Of a DNA stretch of 64,000 bases, positions 50,467 to 58,500 are shown one piece after another. The stretch spans positions 24,260 through 88,259 of the forward strand of contig DXZU01000013.1 of the NCBI GenBank assembly GCA_019419525.1, read 5' to 3'. The number at the start of each line of letters is the position of its first letter. Position 1 is the first letter of the stretch. Position numbers and translations under genes: made by a program. Below the pieces are notes generated by a model. The model was not told where the DNA came from. It saw nothing but the letters and a program-made list of their open reading frames with translations, and made no database searches. This DNA is from Collinsella sp. (GTDB taxonomy: Bacteria > Actinomycetota > Coriobacteriia > Coriobacteriales > Coriobacteriaceae).

Positions 50467-50571
50467 AAGACCAGTCAGTTGAACTTTTTTGATCTCTGAG
50501 GTTGGTTTACGGCACCTGGGAAACCCGCGTCTCATGTAAAGGGATACGTTGATTATTGAGAGGAATTTACT

Positions 50572-50910
50572 ATGAAGAAGATTACGGCGATCGTTCGTGC
50601 CGAGAAGCTTGAGGTTCTTAAAGATGCGCTGTTTGCTGCTGATGTTCGCGGTATGACTATCAACCAGGTGCAGGGCTGCGGTGCACAGCATGGCTGGAAG
50701 GAATACGTTCGCGGCAACGAACTGCTCGTCAATACCATCCCCAAGGTGCAGTTCACCCTCATCTGCGCCGATGAACATGTCGACGGCATTGTCGACATCA
50801 TCTGCAACGCTGCTCGCACCGGTGCCGTTGGAGACGGCAAGATTTGGGTCGAGCCGGTCGAAGAGGTCATCCGCATACGCACCGGCGAACACGGCCCCGC
50901 CGCGGTGTAG
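50572..50910 (+). CDS. glnK: PII nitrogen regulatory protein lacking Tyr51
   Basis: 112-residue PII trimer protein that senses 2-oxoglutarate, ATP and ADP and normally blocks Amt. Seen: MKKITAIVRAEKLEVLKDAL, GMTINQVQGCGAQ (residues 28-39), the T-loop, PKVQFTLIC, and TGAVGDGKIWVEPVEEVIRIRTGE, the PII signature. Residue 51, the tyrosine modified by GlnD in proteobacteria and by an adenylyltransferase in actinobacteria, is leucine (GNELLVN). The T-loop arginine at 47-48 is kept (EYVRG). So control by ligand binding only is inferred. AGAGG lies before ATG. Confidence 0.92.
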   Translation: MKKITAIVRAEKLEVLKDALFAADVRGMTINQVQGCGAQHGWKEYVRGNELLVNTIPKVQFTLICADEHVDGIVDIICNAARTGAVGDGKIWVEPVEEVIRIRTGEHGPAAV

Positions 50911-50984
50911 AATCGACTGCCTGCCATCCGCAACGTTAAAATACTGCAATGAGGCACAAGACTTGCGTTGCGGATGGACAGATT

Positions 50985-51647
50985 ATGGGGCGTAATAAAT
51001 ATCCCGAGGAGACGGTCGCGAAGATTCTCGACGCGGCGCTGGAGCTATTCTGCGCACAGGGTTATGAGGGGACGAGCATTCAAGATATCGTTGACCGTCT
51101 CGATGGCATGACCAAGGGCGCTGTCTATCATCACTTTAAGAGCAAAGAGGAGATTTTCAACGCCGCATTTGATCGGGCGATGACTCCGATTGTTGAGCAA
51201 CGTCGCTCAACGCTTGGTATCGGCAATATGACCGGAGCCCAAAAGCTCAAGCGACTGTACGCGCCCGAGTCCGTCGTTCCACAAATTGAGTTATGGGCAC
51301 GCATGCATCCTGCGGCGGATCCGGTAAAAAGCTCGCGTCTACTGGCGATGCAGTACCTGGGCTCGTTCGACGAGTCGGCCGATGGCTGTCTCTTGCCAGT
51401 GATCGAGGAGGGCATCGCCGACGGCTCCATTGCGTGCGAATGCCCGCACGAAGCGGCGGAGGCCGTATCGTTGTTGGCGAATCTTTGGCTGCTGCCATTG
51501 TTCCGTCCGCTCGAGCCCAAGGAGCGAATGCTCGCTCGCGCACAATGTTTGGCGCAGATGGCGGCCGCGGTGGGACTCGATTTGGGTAATGAAGTGCTTC
51601 AGGCAACGGCGCAGATTTGGGACGTATGGGACCGCGCCGGGTGGTAA
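50985..51647 (+). CDS. TetR family repressor of the adjacent MFS gene
   Basis: 220 residues. The N-terminal helix-turn-helix (about 8-55) has ILDAALELFCAQGYEGTSIQDIVDRL...TKGAVYHHFKSKEEIF, the TetR hallmark. The C-terminal ligand domain is helical and unassigned. ATG 50985 is preceded by GGATGGA. Immediately after the stop are two operator-like palindromes (51653 and 51714) in front of the MFS gene, so it likely represses the transporter and responds to its substrate. Confidence 0.88.
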   Translation: MGRNKYPEETVAKILDAALELFCAQGYEGTSIQDIVDRLDGMTKGAVYHHFKSKEEIFNAAFDRAMTPIVEQRRSTLGIGNMTGAQKLKRLYAPESVVPQIELWARMHPAADPVKSSRLLAMQYLGSFDESADGCLLPVIEEGIADGSIACECPHEAAEAVSLLANLWLLPLFRPLEPKERMLARAQCLAQMAAAVGLDLGNEVLQATAQIWDVWDRAGW

Positions 51648-51652
51648 TATAG

Positions 51653-51734
51653 ATACCAACGGTATGTAATTGATCTATGAGGGTAGCTACGGCTGCCCTT
51701 TTCAAGTCATTAAATACATACTAACGGTATGTAT
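51653..51734. promoter_or_regulatory. two TetR operator candidates before the MFS gene
   Basis: ATACCAACGGTATGTA (51653-51668) and ATACATACTAACGGTATGTAT (51714-51734) share ATAC-Y-AACGGTATGTA; the second has perfect 8-bp arms around TAACG. Between them GGGTAGC-TACG-GCTGCCC-TTTT (51681-51702) forms a terminator for the tetR transcript. Confidence 0.6.
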
Positions 51735-51746
51735 AGGGGTGGGCTT

Positions 51747-53009
51747 ATGGCTGGGCTGAGAGACGTCGGCGTCTCGTTGAAATCAAAAACAGTGCGGTCA
51801 ATCAGGCTCGCGGAACTTCTGGTTGCGCAGCTGTGCACGTATTCGATGCTGTCGGCGCTGTGCTTTGCGTATCCGCTTTACTTGTTCGATTGCAGCGGCT
51901 CGTCAACGTTATATGGCGTCGTCGTGGCGATAGCGTTCATACCCGGCGTACTCGCAGCTCCGGTTGGCGGAATCTTGGCGGATAGGGGAAGACATCGCGA
52001 GGTCCTCGTGGCCCTCGGTATTGCTCTGATGACTGCATCGCTGCTGTCTATCCCCATGAAGCGCTCATTGCCTCTTGCGGTCGTCGTAGTAGCGATACTT
52101 TGTGTTCAATATGGCGTTCAATCGCTGCTAAAGCCAATGCTCCAAATTGAGACGGTGCGCACGGCGGGTGAAGAGAAGGTTGAGCGGGCCACTGCATTGG
52201 TTTCGCAGGTGACCATGGTGAGCAATATCTTGGGTCCTGTGGTCGGGACGGCAGTCTATGGGTGCTTTGGCATCGATACTCTTTGCGCAACCGCGTCGGT
52301 GACGTTTGCGATTTCAGCTCTCTTGTTTGGGGGCGCGCTCAAGCAAAATGCCTCATCTGAAACGATGGGAGACTGCGCGACTCGTACGACATGCCGAAAC
52401 GATTTTCGGGAGTCGATTCGGTATCTGTTGCAAAATGCATCATTGGTCGCCGTGATTTTGCTTGCGGCCGTTTTAAACCTTGCGTTGGTTGGGCTAACGA
52501 TTGGCGCTCCCATTATTGTTACAAAGCATCTTGGCATGCAATCGTCCTGCGTTGGGATGGTTGAGGTTGCTCTGGGCTTGGGTGGTCTTGCCGGCAGTGG
52601 CTTGGTCGGCATTTGGCCGCATCGCTTTTCTCTCAATGGCATATGTCGATATGTTGCGATGATCTGTTTAGGAGTCGTACCGATTATTGTTACGCTACTG
52701 TTCGGCGCAGATGTATGCGTGTTCACCGTGTTTGCGGTTGGTTCGGCATGGGTCATGGTGTGGGCAGCCATTGCGTCGGTTGAAATCATCGCGTTTGTTC
52801 AGCGGGCAGCGCCGACTGAGCTCTGCGGAAAAGTGCTTTCGGTCGTTTACACGGTTCTTTCCTGCGCAACGCCTATTGGCCAATTGGTTTACGGGCTCGC
52901 ATACGATCGATGGACTCCGGCGATTGTATTCGCAGGCATGCTGGCGGTGCTGACGTTGACGACGGCGTTGTTTTATCGGCTGAAAAGTCGCTTGTGGCGA
53001 TTGATTTAA
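51747..53009 (+). CDS. MFS efflux transporter
   Basis: 420 residues, 12 hydrophobic segments. The loop between segments 2 and 3 has GGILADRGRHREVLV, the MFS motif A. LGPVVGTAVYG lies in segment 5 as in drug/proton antiporters. A central charged loop (about 195-225) separates the two halves. GGGGTGGG precedes ATG 51747; the ATG at 51729 lies inside the second operator. Control by the TetR gene upstream and the domain pattern suggest export of a toxic compound; the compound cannot be named. Confidence 0.85.
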   Translation: MAGLRDVGVSLKSKTVRSIRLAELLVAQLCTYSMLSALCFAYPLYLFDCSGSSTLYGVVVAIAFIPGVLAAPVGGILADRGRHREVLVALGIALMTASLLSIPMKRSLPLAVVVVAILCVQYGVQSLLKPMLQIETVRTAGEEKVERATALVSQVTMVSNILGPVVGTAVYGCFGIDTLCATASVTFAISALLFGGALKQNASSETMGDCATRTTCRNDFRESIRYLLQNASLVAVILLAAVLNLALVGLTIGAPIIVTKHLGMQSSCVGMVEVALGLGGLAGSGLVGIWPHRFSLNGICRYVAMICLGVVPIIVTLLFGADVCVFTVFAVGSAWVMVWAAIASVEIIAFVQRAAPTELCGKVLSVVYTVLSCATPIGQLVYGLAYDRWTPAIVFAGMLAVLTLTTALFYRLKSRLWRLI

Positions 53010-53124
53010 CGCGCTGGGGCACTGTGGCTTTGCGGGAGCGAATGTCCCGGCGCGTTGGAGCGCCCTTGCATGGGCGCGCTCATTCTCGTCTAAAATATCG
53101 TGCAGACGAAAGAGAGGCATGCCC

Positions 53125-53982
53125 ATGATCAAGATGTTCGCGAGTGACTTAGACGGAACGCTGCTTAACGCTCTGCACGAGGCAGACGGGACTATCCGCC
53201 GTGCCATTCGCGAGCTGACCGAGGCTGGCCTGCATGTGGTTCCCGCGACCGGGCGCTCGACGTTGCCGATCGGCGAGCATGGCTTTACGGGCCTGGCGCT
53301 TGACGCCTGCTGCTCTAACGGCTCCATCGTGCGCGACAGTCATGGCGAGGTGCTCAAGACCTGGACCATCGACCCACAGATCACCGAGGAGCTGCTCAAG
53401 GAGTTTCCGGATATCTGCTTTGACTGCTCCACGCCCGACGGTATGTTCTCGAGCGGTTCGTTCGAGATGCACCAGGCGGGCTTTAAAAAGGACAGCCCCA
53501 TCAAGCGCATCGTGATGCGTGGTATGCGTGCGCGTGGCGGGTATCACGAGGAGCAGTATTTTGACCAGTCGATCGGCGACATCCTGCGCCACGATGTGTG
53601 CAAGATCAACTGCCGCGTGACCTCTCCCGAGCTGGAGCGCGACCTTAAGGCGTATTTGGCCGAGCGCTCGGACCGCGTGGTCAACGCGCCGTTTGACCCG
53701 GTGATGTTCGAGATCACGGATGTGGCATGCAACAAGGGCGAGAGCGTGGTCTGGCTGGCGGGCTACTACGGCATTGCCGAGGACGAGGTCGCGGTCTACG
53801 GCGACGGTGGCAACGACATCGCCATGCTCAAACGCTTCCGCCACAGCTACGCGACCAAAAACGCAAGCGATGCAGCTAAGGCCGCCGCGAGCGCGACCAT
53901 CGGCAGCTGCATGGCCCACGCCGTCCCCAAACACATGCTCGCCACCATGCATAAGCAGAGCTCCCGCACCATCATCGAATAA
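53125..53982 (+). CDS. HAD-superfamily (Cof-type) phosphatase
   Basis: 285-residue HAD phosphatase of subfamily IIB. Seen: motif I FASDLDGTLLN with the nucleophile Asp, motif II PATGRS, the cap domain from about 85 to 195, lysine in ITDVACNKGESV, and motif IV VAVYGDGGNDIAMLKRF. Likely removes phosphate from a sugar or flavin-type metabolite. GAGAGG lies seven bases before ATG 53125; the ATG at 53119 is too close. Stop is followed by a perfect 14-bp hairpin. Confidence 0.9.
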   Translation: MIKMFASDLDGTLLNALHEADGTIRRAIRELTEAGLHVVPATGRSTLPIGEHGFTGLALDACCSNGSIVRDSHGEVLKTWTIDPQITEELLKEFPDICFDCSTPDGMFSSGSFEMHQAGFKKDSPIKRIVMRGMRARGGYHEEQYFDQSIGDILRHDVCKINCRVTSPELERDLKAYLAERSDRVVNAPFDPVMFEITDVACNKGESVVWLAGYYGIAEDEVAVYGDGGNDIAMLKRFRHSYATKNASDAAKAAASATIGSCMAHAVPKHMLATMHKQSSRTIIE

Positions 53983-54012
53983 TGTGACAAAGGGATTGTC
54001 CCTTTGTCACAT
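53982..54012. repeat. GTGACAAAGGGA hairpin repeat
   Basis: ATGTGACAAAGGGA (53982-53995), TTG loop, TCCCTTTGTCACAT (53999-54012): perfect 14-bp stem overlapping the HAD stop codon's next bases. Related hairpins are at 54289-54333 and, degraded, at 54709-54735. Confidence 0.7.
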
Positions 54013-54053
54013 GGGAGATACCGGCTTTTGGCGTATAGGACTGTTACGCTTTC

Positions 54054-54276
54054 GCCACCAACAAATTTCGAGTTATTCGGCCTGTCGGAGGTCGGTAAAT
54101 GGCTAAAGATGCCCTCTCGGGAACATTCATGCCTCTAATGGTGTTTGATTCGGTGACGTAAGTGCGCAAATGGGCATGTATACGCTCAAATGAGGACAAA
54201 AACCCTCAGATAATCCCGGCGGTGCATTTATACAGAACCAGTAGCGTGGCCGAATAACTCGAAAAATGTAGGTGGC
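54054..54276. mobile_element. 223-bp element with 29-bp terminal inverted repeats
   Basis: Left end GCCACCAACAAATTTCGAGT plus TATTCGGCC (54054-54082) and the complement of the right end (54248-54276) agree at 26 of 29 positions. The 165-base interior has no supported ORF. MITE-like by shape; no target duplication is evident and no transposase is near. A non-coding RNA locus is the alternative. Confidence 0.5.
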
Positions 54277-54288
54277 AGTTCGGCGACA

Positions 54289-54333
54289 AGCTCGGGTATG
54301 GCAAAGGAACTGTTCCTTCGACATACCCGAGCT
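54289..54333. repeat. AGCTCGGGTATG hairpin
   Basis: AGCTCGGGTATG (54289-54300) pairs with CATACCCGAGCT (54322-54333); inner AAGGAAC-T-GTTCCTT. Same core (CAAAGG...CCTT) as the hairpin at 53982. Confidence 0.7.
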
Positions 54334-54346
54334 CCGATCTTCTGAA

Positions 54347-54389
54347 ATGCGAACAAACATTCGCATATCTAACTGCGCTTTGATAGAAT
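54347..54389 (+). promoter_or_regulatory. LexA-like box overlapping the promoter of the small peptide
   Basis: ATGCGAA-CAAACA-TTCGCAT (54347-54366) contains CGAACAAACATTCG, one base from the CGAAC-N4-GTTCG form. Its right arm overlaps TTCGCA (54360-54365), spaced 18 bases from TAGAAT (54384-54389), a plausible -35/-10 pair for the small ORF at 54454. Confidence 0.5.
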
Positions 54390-54453
54390 CGGTGTCGTTG
54401 ACGGCAGTTCCATGTGCCGGGCAGCGCCCTCCATTTGATGGGAGGTGATGCCC

Positions 54454-54579
54454 ATGACCGATTTGATTGATTTCGTGAGACTTCTGACCGCTTTGGTCTC
54501 GTTCTTCACGGCGCTTGTCGGCCTTTCCGAGGCACTCAAGCAGCGTTCGAAGCGCAACAGAAGGGGTCGCCGCCGCTAA
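54454..54579 (+). CDS. 41-residue membrane peptide, type I toxin-like
   Basis: Short ORF with a very strong ribosome-binding site (GGGAGGTGAT before ATG 54454). The product has one hydrophobic helix (about residues 8-26: VRLLTALVSFFTALVGL) and a basic tail (KQRSKRNRRGRRR). The shape is that of small membrane toxins of type I toxin-antitoxin systems or holin-like toxins; I do not recognise a specific family. The end of the ORF lies in a hairpin (GGGGTC near 54563 with GACCCC near 54588), followed by another inverted stretch up to about 54640 that could encode or terminate an antisense RNA. A LexA-like box lies in its promoter. Confidence 0.6.
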   Translation: MTDLIDFVRLLTALVSFFTALVGLSEALKQRSKRNRRGRRR

Positions 54580-54708
54580 GGCGTTGACCCCCTAATGCAA
54601 ACAACGGCGCTGCCCAGCCAGCTACAACTTGGGCTGCCGTCGACACTATTCTACCCACGAATGACATTTTGGACAATCGGTAATGCCGCTCCAAAAGCCA
54701 GGCGGGTT

Positions 54709-54828
54709 GTGACAAAGGAACTGCCCCCTCGTCACATCCCAAATATTGCCTTTACGTGTTGATACACACGGTGTGCAATAATACTCGCACTGTGCAATAG
54801 CGCACAGGCTGAGTAACAAGGAGGACGC
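54709..54828. promoter_or_regulatory. upstream region of the TetR-activase operon
   Basis: Degraded GTGACAAAGG...CGTCAC hairpin (54709-54735), then two TGTGCAATA direct repeats (near 54772 and 54792) before the TetR gene, possible operators, then AAGGAGG. Confidence 0.4.
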
Positions 54829-55539
54829 TTGTCCCAGCTCGAGAAATGCGATCGCCGGTCCCTTCGCTCGCAGCGTGCCCTTCGCCAGGCACTTGCCAGC
54901 GAGCTTGCCGAAAGCGGCGACCTTTCGCGCATTAATGTCGCGTCGCTCACCGAGCGTGCTGGCCTTACGCGTCGCACGTTCTATTCGCATTACCGCGATA
55001 TCCCCGACTTTATCAATCAAATCGAGGACGGCTTGCTGGCCGAGATCCGTGAGCGCATTGAGCTCATCACCGCAGCTCAGCTGCCCGATCTCTATCACAA
55101 CATCGATGAGCTCGAGCCGGCGCCCGGTTCGGTTGAGCTGCTGCGTTATCTTGCGGCCAACCGCGACTTAATCGGTGCGCTGCTGGGGCCGGGCGGCGAC
55201 CAGGCCTTCATTAAAAGGATTATCGACACTGCGCGTGAGGCTGTGGTGCCGCGTGCGCAGACGGGCATTTTGGGCCTGGCGCTGGGCACGTTCTTTGACT
55301 ACTACGTCACCTACGTCGTGAGCGCCGAGGTCGGCATGATTCAGCGCTGGTTTGAGCGTGACCTTTCCGAATCGCCCGAGGCCATGGCGCGCATCATGAC
55401 GGTTATCGCCTTTGTGCGCCCCGGTGACCTGTATGGCCAACCCATCGATATCAACGTGCCGGAATACGGCATGAAGCTATTGAACTTGCAGCTCGAGGAC
55501 GCGGCCGACACCGCCGCAACCGTCGAGTCCAACAACTAA
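54829..55539 (+). CDS. TetR/AcrR family regulator
   Basis: 236 residues. Helix-turn-helix at about 15-60 (LRQALASELAES...INVASLTERAGLTRRTFYSHYRDIPDFI), close to the DhaS-like TetR subgroup. The C-terminal 150 residues are helical with LLGPGGDQAFIKRI, as in regulators that bind small molecules or partners. Start is TTG 54829 with AAGGAGG at ideal spacing. The activase gene begins 11 bases after its stop, so both are on one transcript; the regulator probably senses growth on an amino-acid or aromatic acyl-CoA pathway. Direct repeats TGTGCAATA upstream could be its site. Confidence 0.83.
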   Translation: MSQLEKCDRRSLRSQRALRQALASELAESGDLSRINVASLTERAGLTRRTFYSHYRDIPDFINQIEDGLLAEIRERIELITAAQLPDLYHNIDELEPAPGSVELLRYLAANRDLIGALLGPGGDQAFIKRIIDTAREAVVPRAQTGILGLALGTFFDYYVTYVVSAEVGMIQRWFERDLSESPEAMARIMTVIAFVRPGDLYGQPIDINVPEYGMKLLNLQLEDAADTAATVESNN

Positions 55540-55550
55540 GAGGAGAGACA

Positions 55551-58500
55551 ATGAGCAAACTCGCCGAAGGCATTAAGGACCGTATAGTTGCTGCCGCGCG
55601 CGAGGCCGCGCCCGCCGTGGTGGACGCCGCGCAGAAGGCCGCGACCGCTGCTGCCGAGAAAGTTGTCGAGGCTGTTGCCGAGGCCAAGAACGCGGCAGGG
55701 GAGACGTCCGTCGCTAGCGAGCCCGTAGCCGCCGCCCACGCCCCCGAAGGCGCGATCTTCAACCCCGAGGCCGCCCGCGGCAACCTGCACCTGGGCATCG
55801 ACGTGGGCTCCACCACCGTTAAGCTCGCCGTGCTCAACGACGACAACCAGATCGTCTACGCCAAGTACCAGCGTCATCACACCGATGTCCGCGCTTGCGC
55901 CCGCGACCTGTTCGCGGGCGCTGCGACCGTGCTGCCGACGGCCCAGATGACCTGCGCCATTACCGGCTCGGGCGGCCTGCTGCTGTCCCAGTGGCTCGAC
56001 CTGGAGTTTGTCCAGGAGGTCATTGCCAGCAAACGCGCCGTCGAGACCCTCATCCCGGCCACCGACGTCGCCATCGAGCTGGGCGGCGAGGACGCCAAGA
56101 TCATCTACTTTGACAACGGTATCGAGCAGCGCATGAACGGCACCTGCGCCGGCGGTACGGGCGCGTTCATCGACCAGATGGCAACCTTGCTGCACACCGA
56201 CGCGAGCGGCCTTAACGAGCTCGCGGCCAACGCCACCACCATCTATCCCATCGCCAGTCGGTGCGGCGTATTTGCCAAGACCGACGTGCAGCCGCTCCTC
56301 AACGAGGGCGCCCGCCCCGAGGACGTCGCCGCTTCCATCTTCCAGGCCGTCGTGACCCAGACCATCTCGGGCCTGGCGTGCGGCCGTCCCATTCGCGGTA
56401 ACGTCGCCTTCCTGGGCGGCCCGCTGCAGTATCTCTCCGAGTTGCGCCATCGCTTCTACCTCACGCTCAACCTGGACGAGGAGCACCGTATCGTGCCCCA
56501 AAACGCCCACCTGTTTGTGGCGAGCGGCGCTGCCATGGCGCACGAGTCCAACAAGCTCAGCACGTTCCCGCAGCTTATCGAGGCCATCGACAGCCTGGGT
56601 GACACACAGGGTGCCGAGGTCGAGCGCCTGGATCCGCTCTTTGCCACCGACGAGGACTTTGCTGAGTTCAAGAACCGCCACGACAAGGAAGTCGTCCCTA
56701 AGGGCAAGCTCGACGGCTACACCGGCCGCGTGTTCATTGGCATCGACGCCGGCTCCACCACCATGAAGGCCGCACTTGTGGGCGAGGACGGTCAGCTGCT
56801 GCACACTTGGTATGGCAACAACAACGGTGACATCCTGGGCACGGCCAAGGTTATCATGGCCGATTTCTACAACCACATTCCTGCAGGCTGCACCATCGGC
56901 CACGTGACCACCACGGGCTACGGCGAGGCGCTGCTCATCGAGGCCCTCAAGGCTGACTCCGGCGAGATCGAGACCGTTGCGCACCTGCGCGGCGCCAAGG
57001 CGTTCCTGCCCGGCGTCGAGTTTATTCTGGACATCGGCGGCCAGGACATGAAGTGCCTGCGCGTCAAGGACGGCGTGATTGAGCACATTATGCTCAACGA
57101 GGCCTGCTCATCGGGCTGCGGCAGCTTTATCGAGAGCTTCGCCGTGTCCATGAACATGGACGTGCGCGCGTTCGCCGATGCCGCCATCCATGCCAAGGCC
57201 CCGGTCGATTTGGGCAGCCGCTGCACGGTCTTTATGAACTCGCGCGTCAAGCAGGCGCAAAAGGAAGGTGCCACGGTGGGCGACATCGCGGCCGGCCTGT
57301 CCTATTCCGTCATCAAGAATGCCCTGTTCAAGGTCATTAAGCTGCGCGACCCCAAGGAGATCGGCAGCCAGGTGATCGTTCAGGGCGGCACCTTTATGTC
57401 CGACGCCACGCTGCGCGCGTTTGAGCAGCTCACCGGCGTTCATGCCGTGCGTCCCGACATCGCCGGCTGCATGGGCGCCTATGGTGCGGCCCTGCTCGCC
57501 CGCGATCGCGCCGGCGCCGACGGCACCTCGACCATCCTTTCGGCCGAGGACATCGCGCACCTCACCGTGACGCAAAAGCATGTCCGCTGCGGCCGCTGCT
57601 CCAACAACTGCCAGCTCACCGTCAACGACTTTGGCGGCGGCAGGCGCTTCATTACCGGTAACCGCTGCGAGAAGGGTGCCGGCCACAAAAAGCAAAAGAC
57701 CGAGGCGCCCAACCTCTTCAAAAAGAAGAACGATCTGCTCTTTAACCGCGAGGTGCTGAGCCCCGACGAGGCCCCGCGCGGCACCGTCGGCATCCCGCGC
57801 GCGCTCAACATGTACGAGAACTACCCCTTCTGGCACGCGTTCTTTACGCGCTTGGGCTTTAGCGTGCAGCTGTCCGACCAGTCGAGCAAAAAGACCTACC
57901 AGGCGGGCATCGAGTCCATGCCGTCCGAGAGCGTGTGCTACCCGGCAAAGATGAGCCACGGCCATGTGATGAACCTTATCGACCGCGATGTCGACTTTAT
58001 CTGGATGCCGTGCGTGCGCTGGGAGCGCAAGGAGGACCCGACGGCCGGTAACTGCTACAACTGCCCCATCGTCATGAGCTACCCCACGGCGTTGGCGCTC
58101 AATATCGATGAGATTCGCGAGCAGAATATCGAGTTCCTGTACCCGTTTGTGCCCTATCATGACAAGACCGAGCTCAAGCGCCGTCTGTACCAGGTGCTCG
58201 CCGTCGACCGTGTGGCCGATGCGCAAGCCGGTCGCGGTCGCGTGCGTGGGCCCAAGATCACGCGTTCCGAGGTCGATGCCGCCGTCAACGCCGCCTTTGA
58301 GGCCGATGCGCGTTTCCACGAGGACATCCAGACCATGGGCGAGGAGGCTCTTAAGTGGGTCGAGGACCACGGCGGTCACGGCATCGTGCTCGCCGGTCGT
58401 CCCTACCATAACGACCCTGAGATCAACCACGCCCTGCCCGAGCTTATCTCGAGCTTTGGCTTTGCGGTCTTTACCGAGGATTCGCTCGCGCATCTGGTAA

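Noticed and set aside
55536..57086. 516-residue frame antisense to the activase gene
   Set aside because: Same reason; the sense protein has conserved ASKHA motifs over this span.
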